Source: Pseudomonadota bacterium (GTDB lineage: Bacteria; Pseudomonadota; Gammaproteobacteria; Burkholderiales; Burkholderiaceae_E). From it: a stretch of DNA of 37,960 nt. The stretch is taken from positions 1 to 37,960 of the forward strand of contig JAKPAM010000055.1 of assembly GCA_029779435.1 (NCBI GenBank), given 5' to 3'. The translations under genes and the position numbers were made by a program. Shown here one piece after another: positions 33,333 to 37,960 of this stretch (the stretch's first letter is position 1; each line of letters begins with the position of its first letter). The notes beneath the pieces were generated by a model. It was given only the letters and a program-made list of their open reading frames with translations. It was not told the origin of the DNA and ran no database searches.

Positions 33333-33956
33333 ATGGCACAGCAGATGATGGGCGGCTCTGGATCGACGGCGCCGATGCCTGACGAAAAGCCTGACGTGAA
33401 GCCCGACGACACGCGACTGGTCTGGCTCGACATGGAAATGACGGGCCTCGTTCCCGAGGTCGACCGCATCATCGAGATCGCCGTCGTCATCACCGACAGC
33501 CAACTCGACATCCTGGCGCAGAGCGAGGTGTTCGCGATCCACCAGCCCGATGCCGTTCTCGACGGCATGGACCAGTGGAACACCGCGACCCACGGCCGAT
33601 CGGGCCTCACCGCGCGCGTGCGGGCGTCGACATGGACCGAGTCGCAGGTCGAGCGGGCGCTGCTCGATTGGCTGCAGCCCTGGGTGCCGCCGGGCAAGTC
33701 CCCGATGTGCGGCAATTCGATCGGCCAGGACCGGCGCTTCATGGCGCGCTACATGCCGCAGCTCGAAGCGTGGTTCCACTACCGCAACCTCGACGTCAGC
33801 ACGTTGAAGGAGCTGTGCCGGCGCTGGCAGCCGGCGATCGCCAAGGGCTTCGCCAAGCGCAGTGCACACACGGCGCTGGCCGACATCATCGAGTCGATCG
33901 AAGAACTCCGCTACTACCGCGAGCACCTGCTGATTCCCGAGGCACGCCGGCCTTGA
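33333..33956 (+). CDS. orn: Oligoribonuclease
   Basis: A 207-residue protein from ATG 33333; ATG 33375 would give 193 residues, nearer the usual ~180-190, and is equally possible. DEDDh exonuclease motifs are WLDMEMTGL (D, E), [10 protein letters not shown] (D) and [11 protein letters not shown] (H, D). It degrades 2-5-nt RNA and pGpG, finishing mRNA decay and c-di-GMP turnover. It is divergent from the M48 peptidase. The downstream sequence is a minisatellite rather than a recognisable terminator. Confidence 0.95.
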   Translation: MAQQMMGGSGSTAPMPDEKPDVKPDDTRLVWLDMEMTGLVPEVDRIIEIAVVITDSQLDILAQSEVFAIHQPDAVLDGMDQWNTATHGRSGLTARVRASTWTESQVERALLDWLQPWVPPGKSPMCGNSIGQDRRFMARYMPQLEAWFHYRNLDVSTLKELCRRWQPAIAKGFAKRSAHTALADIIESIEELRYYREHLLIPEARRP

Positions 33957-33958
33957 TC

Positions 33959-34018
33959 GGGCTTGGCCGAGCCGGGCTTAGCCGAGCTGGGCTTGGCAGA
34001 GCTGGGCTTGACCGGGCT
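33959..34018. repeat. Degenerate 15-bp tandem repeat downstream of orn
   Basis: Four consecutive 15-bp units: GGGCTTGGCCGAGCC, GGGCTTAGCCGAGCT, GGGCTTGGCAGAGCT and GGGCTTGACCGGGCT, decaying into related sequence up to about 34045. They start three bases after the orn stop codon. Confidence 0.9.
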
Positions 34019-34070
34019 TTGCCGAGTTGGGCTGGGCTGATCGGGCGTCATCGGCCGTGTCCGGCCAAGG

Positions 34071-34130
34071 ACGAACGTGACTTGGCGAGGGCGGACGTGA
34101 GCTGGCGAGGCCGGAGGTGACCGGACGAGG
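34071..34130. repeat. Degenerate 20-bp tandem repeat
   Basis: Three consecutive 20-bp units beginning ACGAACGTGA, GCGGACGTGA and CCGGAGGTGA, each ending in CGAGG. It is separate from the 15-bp repeat but in the same 218-base orn-MATE gap, which contains no gene. Confidence 0.8.
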
Positions 34131-34174
34131 AGCGGCCCCCGGCGGTGCGGTGCGACAAGGCGCCGTGCCGCGTC

Positions 34175-35617
34175 CTAAGGACGGGCGCCCATCGCGGCGG
34201 GTTCGGGCTGATCCCGCCGCCAGACCAGCACCAGGATCAGCGCGAGCCCGATCGATGCGACGATGACACTACCGCCGGCCGCGACCCAGAAGCCCGTGGC
34301 GCCGCCGACCGTGCCGTCGAACCGGGCCAGCCAGGGCCATGCGTGCTTATCGCCGAAAGTCAGCCAGCCGCCGACGCCCAGGCCGATGCCCCATAGCGAC
34401 AACACATAGACGAGCGCGGGCAGGAACGCTACCTTGTACGCCCGCAGAACGTTCGCGAAGAACGTCTGTGTCGCGTCGAACACATGGAACAGCGCAACCA
34501 GCTTCACCAGCGGTATGGCCGCTGCCTGGACGTCGGCGTCGCGGGTGTACCAGCCGACGATCGTCGGCGCGGCGAACCATAGCGTGGCGGCCGATACCGA
34601 CGCGGCCAGGCCCATCATGCGCATGCCCGACCAGACCATGGCCCGCGCCGCTTGCGGTCGGGCTGCGCCCAGCGACTGGGCAGCCAGCACGCCGGTCGCG
34701 CTCGCGATCGCCAGTGCGGACATGTACAGGATGCCCGTCAGATTGGCCGCGATCTGGTGGCTGCCGCCCACGATCGCACCGAAGCGCGCGACGAACAGCG
34801 CCATGAACGTGAACGACGTGATCTCGACCAGGTAGCCGGCGCCGATCGGCAGGCCCAGCCGCAGCAGTTCCACGAGCCCTTTGCGATCGATGCCCAGCCG
34901 CCCGAACAATTGGAACTGCCGGTACCAGGGATCGAACCGGACCCACAGCCAGGCGAGCAGGGCGCTGAGCCAGGCCAGCACCGCCGTCGCGATGCCGCAG
35001 CCCGGCCCGCCGAGCGCCGGTATCGCCGGCAGGCCGAACGGCAGCGCCAGGCCGTCGATGAAGACGGCGTTCAACGGGATCTTCAGCGCGAGTGCCGCCA
35101 GGTTGATCGCCATCACGACCTTGGGCCGGGACAGCGCGTTGTTCAGCGCATAGAACACGCGAAACAGCAGTGCCGCCGGCAACCCGGCGGCTACCGCGAA
35201 CAGGTACAGGCGCGTGCGTTCGGCCACGGCCGGCGGCGGTTCGCTCAGGCCCAGCCACAGGTCGGTCGACAGCAGCGCCAGGCAGCCGGGGATCGTCAGC
35301 AGCAGCGCCAGCCACAAGCCCTGCGCGAAATCGATGCCGATCCGGTCGTAGCGCCGCGCGCCGTAGTTCTGGGCGACGATCGGCGACAGCGCCAGCAGCA
35401 CGCCCATCGTCGTTGCATAGATCGTGATGTAGACCGAGGCCCCCAGGCCGATCGCGGCGATGTCGTCCGACGAGGTGCGGCCCGCCATGATCGTGTCGAT
35501 GACGCCATTGGCCATGACGGCCAACTGCCCGATGAGCACGGGCCACGCCAGCTCCGCGATGGCGGCGTAGCGGCTGCGTCCGGCGGCGGGGGATGACGGC
35601 GACGCGGCGCCGTTCAT
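34175..35617 (-). CDS. MATE family efflux transporter
   Basis: A 480-residue membrane protein from ATG 35617, overlapping the upstream glycosyltransferase stop (ATGA). Twelve helices form two MATE halves; visible family stretches are LAWPVLIGQLAVMANGVIDTIMAGR, IAAIGLGASVYI and the second-half LLRLGLPIGAGYLVEITSFTFMAL. MATE pumps export drugs or metabolites using Na+ or H+ gradients. Coupling to a GT-C glycosyltransferase leaves open a lipid-linked or glycoconjugate substrate, but the sequence looks like an ordinary NorM/DinF-type MATE. Confidence 0.93.
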   Translation of the reverse strand: MNGAASPSSPAAGRSRYAAIAELAWPVLIGQLAVMANGVIDTIMAGRTSSDDIAAIGLGASVYITIYATTMGVLLALSPIVAQNYGARRYDRIGIDFAQGLWLALLLTIPGCLALLSTDLWLGLSEPPPAVAERTRLYLFAVAAGLPAALLFRVFYALNNALSRPKVVMAINLAALALKIPLNAVFIDGLALPFGLPAIPALGGPGCGIATAVLAWLSALLAWLWVRFDPWYRQFQLFGRLGIDRKGLVELLRLGLPIGAGYLVEITSFTFMALFVARFGAIVGGSHQIAANLTGILYMSALAIASATGVLAAQSLGAARPQAARAMVWSGMRMMGLAASVSAATLWFAAPTIVGWYTRDADVQAAAIPLVKLVALFHVFDATQTFFANVLRAYKVAFLPALVYVLSLWGIGLGVGGWLTFGDKHAWPWLARFDGTVGGATGFWVAAGGSVIVASIGLALILVLVWRRDQPEPAAMGARP

Positions 35618-37323
35618 CGGCGCGCCGGCGCGAGGCGCTGATACAGGCGGAAGCGTTCGTCCTGGCCGCGGCGGCGCGATCCTTCCCATATCAGGCGATA
35701 GCCGGCCTCCTGCGGCGCGATGACACCGGCCAGCGGCCCCTGGTCCTCGATGACGAGCCAGGGGCACGTGGCCTCGGGCCCGAAACCGACTCGCCCGAAG
35801 TACGCGATGCTGGTGCGCGCCGTCGGATTCAGGTGTCGGCTGGCGACGCAGCCGTCATTGCCGTGGTGTTGCCCGACGGCCAGGCCGACGTCGCGATACG
35901 TGTTGCGTTCGTTGAACATCGGCAGCCATAGCGTCATCAGCAGGAACCACATCAGCACCAGGCCGCAACTGGCCAGCATCACCGCGCGCCAGATCATGCG
36001 CGGCTGCCGGGAGACGCGCCAGCGCACCAGCCCGAGCCATGCCGCGCTCGCCAGCAGCCCGAGGACGATCTCGTCGAGGATGTTGCCGGGGCGGAATCCC
36101 GGCGCGAGCTGGCCGGCCTTGAACGCCATCACCGGCGGGAAGCCGGTGACCCAGGCGATCCAGTACGCCCAGATCGCCAGGCCCATCAATGTGAACGTCG
36201 TGACCGAGAACCAGTCGACGAGGCTGACCGCCGCGCGCTTGATCGTCGGCAGCCCGACTGCCGCCAGCATCGCCATCGGCGGAATCATCGGCAACAGCAA
36301 CGACTCGCCAGCCCGGGGCGACAGCAGTGCCGGCACTAGCAGGGTGGCGCCGCACAGCAGCGGCAGCCCCACGGCCGGTTCGCTCAGGCGCGTGCGCCAG
36401 CGCCATAGCGACCAGATGACCATCGGCCACGCCGGCCAGAAGAACCAAGGGATCGTGCTGACCAGGTAACGGGCGTTCTCCAGGGCCGGCCCGATCGCCA
36501 GAGTCAGGTTGCCCTGCCACCAGCGGGCCAGGTATTGATGGCCCTCGGGTCCGGTGGCGACGAGCGCCAGCGGCCAGATCGCCGCCACGGCTACCGCCGG
36601 CGGCAGCGCCGACGTCCAGAACCGCGACCGGACGAGCCGGTACGCCGGAATCAGCAGCGGCAGGCAGGCCAGGACGAGGAGCAGCGGCACCCAGACCTGC
36701 GGCCCGCCGCTGGGCAGCGAGGCACCGGCCGCCAGGCCCGCCAGCCAGCCTCCCGGGCGAGGTGCATCGATCGCCACGGCGGCGCCGAACAGGAACACCG
36801 CGATCAACGCGACTTGCCCGGCATCGGCGGTCGTCTCGTGCACGCGGGCGATCAGGCCGATCGTGGCCAGCAGCACCAGCAACGCGGAGTCGGCGATCGC
36901 GCGGCCGAAATCGACCCGGGACACCGAGGCGCCGAACGGATCCGACGGTTGCACGCCGGGCAGGCGCGCGACCCGATACGTCGCATACCAGACCGCGGCG
37001 AACAGCAGCAGCATGCTGCAGACCGTGACGCCGCGCCCGACCGGGTGCTCGGCGAGGAAGGGCAGCGCCCGCATCGCCAGCGCCGCGATCCAATACGGAA
37101 ACGGCGAATCGTCATAGACCGGGTCGCCGAAGATGTTCGGCATCAGCCAGTCGCGCAGGCCGCCCCAGGCCATCGTCAGCGAGATGCCGAACCCCGTGGC
37201 GTCGGCCGTGCGCCACGGATCACGGCCGATCATGCCCGGCAGCGCGTACAGCAGGCACAGCAGCGGCAATCCCCACCGGGGCAGCTTGCCCGCCTGCAGG
37301 GTGGTCAGGATGAATGGACGCAT
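35614..37323 (-). CDS. GT-C (ArnT/PMT-like) membrane glycosyltransferase
   Basis: A 569-residue protein from ATG 37323 (MRPFILTTLQAGKLPRWGLPLL). About eleven hydrophobic helices follow a first periplasmic loop GRDPWRTADATGFGISL, where PMT/ArnT proteins have an acidic active-site motif; the acidic pair is reduced to a single Asp here. The C-terminal ~90 residues form a soluble periplasmic domain. It would transfer a sugar from a polyprenyl-phosphate donor to lipid A, protein or another envelope acceptor. The acceptor is not predictable. It is co-translated with the MATE gene. Confidence 0.83.
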   Translation of the reverse strand: MRPFILTTLQAGKLPRWGLPLLCLLYALPGMIGRDPWRTADATGFGISLTMAWGGLRDWLMPNIFGDPVYDDSPFPYWIAALAMRALPFLAEHPVGRGVTVCSMLLLFAAVWYATYRVARLPGVQPSDPFGASVSRVDFGRAIADSALLVLLATIGLIARVHETTADAGQVALIAVFLFGAAVAIDAPRPGGWLAGLAAGASLPSGGPQVWVPLLLVLACLPLLIPAYRLVRSRFWTSALPPAVAVAAIWPLALVATGPEGHQYLARWWQGNLTLAIGPALENARYLVSTIPWFFWPAWPMVIWSLWRWRTRLSEPAVGLPLLCGATLLVPALLSPRAGESLLLPMIPPMAMLAAVGLPTIKRAAVSLVDWFSVTTFTLMGLAIWAYWIAWVTGFPPVMAFKAGQLAPGFRPGNILDEIVLGLLASAAWLGLVRWRVSRQPRMIWRAVMLASCGLVLMWFLLMTLWLPMFNERNTYRDVGLAVGQHHGNDGCVASRHLNPTARTSIAYFGRVGFGPEATCPWLVIEDQGPLAGVIAPQEAGYRLIWEGSRRRGQDERFRLYQRLAPARR

Positions 37324-37365
37324 CGAATCGCCGTCATGGGCCGCCGGTAGAGCCGGCCCGAAGTG

Positions 37366-37390
37366 CAAAAAGGCAGCCCGGAGGCTGCCT
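37366..37390 (-). terminator. Rho-independent terminator of rpmE2
   Basis: Stem AGGCAGCC/GGCTGCCT with a CGGA loop, followed on the minus strand by TTTTT. It lies 100 bases past the rpmE2 stop and 40 bases before the glycosyltransferase ATG. Confidence 0.82.
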
Positions 37391-37394
37391 TTCA

Positions 37395-37433
37395 CTGAAA
37401 CCATCGACTGAAGCCATCGATCGAAACCGTCGA
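37395..37433. repeat. 13-bp tandem repeat, three units
   Basis: CTGAAACCATCGA, CTGAAGCCATCGA and TCGAAACCGTCGA follow one another directly between rpmE2 and its terminator. Confidence 0.85.
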
Positions 37434-37490
37434 TGGCCGGCACCGGGCGGCGCGGGCACCAGGTGCCCTGCGACCGGCGCCACGCCGGAA

Positions 37491-37748
37491 TCAGCTCGTC
37501 TTGCCGCCGCGCGCGAACTTCTGGCGGAACTTCTCGACACGACCCGTTTCGATGATCCGCTGTTGCGCACCGGTGTAGAACGGATGCGACTCGGACGTGA
37601 TGTCCAGCTTGAACAGCGGGTATTCGTTGCCGTCGTCCATCGTGATCTTCTCGCGCGTGTTCACGGTCGAGCGGGTGATGAACTTGAAGCCGTTGATGAC
37701 GTCCATGAAGACGACTTCACGGTATTCGGGGTGGATGCCTTGTTTCAT
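37491..37748 (-). CDS. rpmE2: 50S ribosomal protein L31 type B
   Basis: An 85-residue protein starting [16 protein letters not shown], the type B signature, with SESHPFYTG. It lacks the CxxC zinc motif of type A L31, so it is the zinc-independent form. AAGGA precedes the ATG. It has its own promoter and terminator. In related genomes rho often lies upstream on the same strand, which would be just outside this window. Confidence 0.97.
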   Translation of the reverse strand: MKQGIHPEYREVVFMDVINGFKFITRSTVNTREKITMDDGNEYPLFKLDITSESHPFYTGAQQRIIETGRVEKFRQKFARGGKTS

Positions 37749-37869
37749 GATGTCCTTGAACGTGACCGCGCGGCGAAATCGGAGAGACCGGCCCGGACGA
37801 TGCCGGCCTGGAGGCCAGCCGATGCCGGAAAACGGGGAGACGATCCGCGCGAATTCAGCGAAGCCTTTG

Positions 37870-37899
37870 ATTGTAGCGGGAAATATCCGATCTGGTCAA
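37870..37899 (-). promoter_or_regulatory. rpmE2 promoter
   Basis: On the minus strand TTGACC (37899-37894), an 18-bp spacer and TACAAT (37875-37870). This gives a leader of about 115 nucleotides before the rpmE2 ATG, in which no gene is seen. Confidence 0.72.
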
Positions 37900-37960
37900 T
37901 CGCGCAAGGGAAGCTCTGCACAATTCGCCCGATTCGACGCGCCCGCTATCGGGATGGGGC

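Noticed and set aside
33959..34130. CRISPR array
   Set aside because: The repeats are directly adjacent 15- and 20-bp units with no spacers; there are no cas genes.
36535..37350. A plus-strand frame opposite the glycosyltransferase
   Set aside because: Arg/Gln-rich shadow of a membrane-protein gene; no translation signals.
1..37960. tRNA or rRNA genes, and prophage or transposase genes
   Set aside because: I looked for T-arm and anticodon-arm patterns, and for integrase and transposase motifs, on both strands and saw none; without a covariance search a divergent tRNA cannot be fully excluded.

Overview
The window looks like a chromosomal core segment of a high-GC betaproteobacterium, most likely in the Burkholderiales (Burkholderiaceae-like). 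The clues are a PHB phasin, OxyR with the redox cysteine pair, CysM, a PA0069-type radical SAM protein, and the run rpsP-rimM-trmD-rplS / Nudix / CobD-like / rsgA / phhB / M48 peptidase / orn, which I recognise as a gene order of that group. There is no phage, integrase, transposase, CRISPR array, tRNA or rRNA gene. This placement is inferred from gene content; no database search was run.

Layout. 1-5091: the first bases of a leftward transporter gene, then a rightward, tightly coupled set (secreted YVTN beta-propeller, polysaccharide deacetylase, fatty-acid-hydroxylase-type membrane protein, EI24 membrane protein, MoaB/CinA-type protein). 5164-7559: phasin with its own promoter and terminator, and a PBP7-like D,D-endopeptidase. 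7568-12490: IclR regulator and DgoK (leftward), then OxyR, CysM and an EamA transporter (rightward). 12514-16524: leftward MoxR-DUF58-TgpA operon. 16680-22220: an ECHDC3-like crotonase, an autoregulated MarR, etfBA and an acyl-CoA dehydrogenase, which form a fatty-acid/electron-transfer block. 22198-25424: an uncharacterised single-pass membrane protein with four C-terminal cysteines, divergent from a radical SAM gene carrying a near-consensus LexA box, then a secreted DUF4124-like protein. 25512-28242: rpsP-rimM-trmD-rplS translation cluster. 28329-31421: CoA-type Nudix hydrolase, CobD/CbiB-like membrane protein and convergent rsgA. 31528-33956: phhB and an M48 peptidase divergent from orn. 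33959-37960: minisatellites, then leftward rpmE2, a GT-C glycosyltransferase and a MATE transporter.

Most notable features. (1) RsgA carries a ~70-residue Asn-Gly/Asp-Arg insertion inside its GTPase domain, encoded by a frame-preserving hexanucleotide microsatellite. (2) A 159-bp fold-back (MITE-like) palindrome lies between the Nudix and CobD-like genes, and a compact 44-bp relative lies at 1487-1530; both abut the stop codon of the upstream gene. (3) The radical SAM gene has a LexA-type box over its promoter. (4) marR has two near-perfect palindromic operators over its own promoter. (5) An intrinsic terminator sits only about 15 bp before the acyl-CoA dehydrogenase start. (6) Short tandem repeats (6, 9, 13, 15 and 20 bp units) are unusually frequent.
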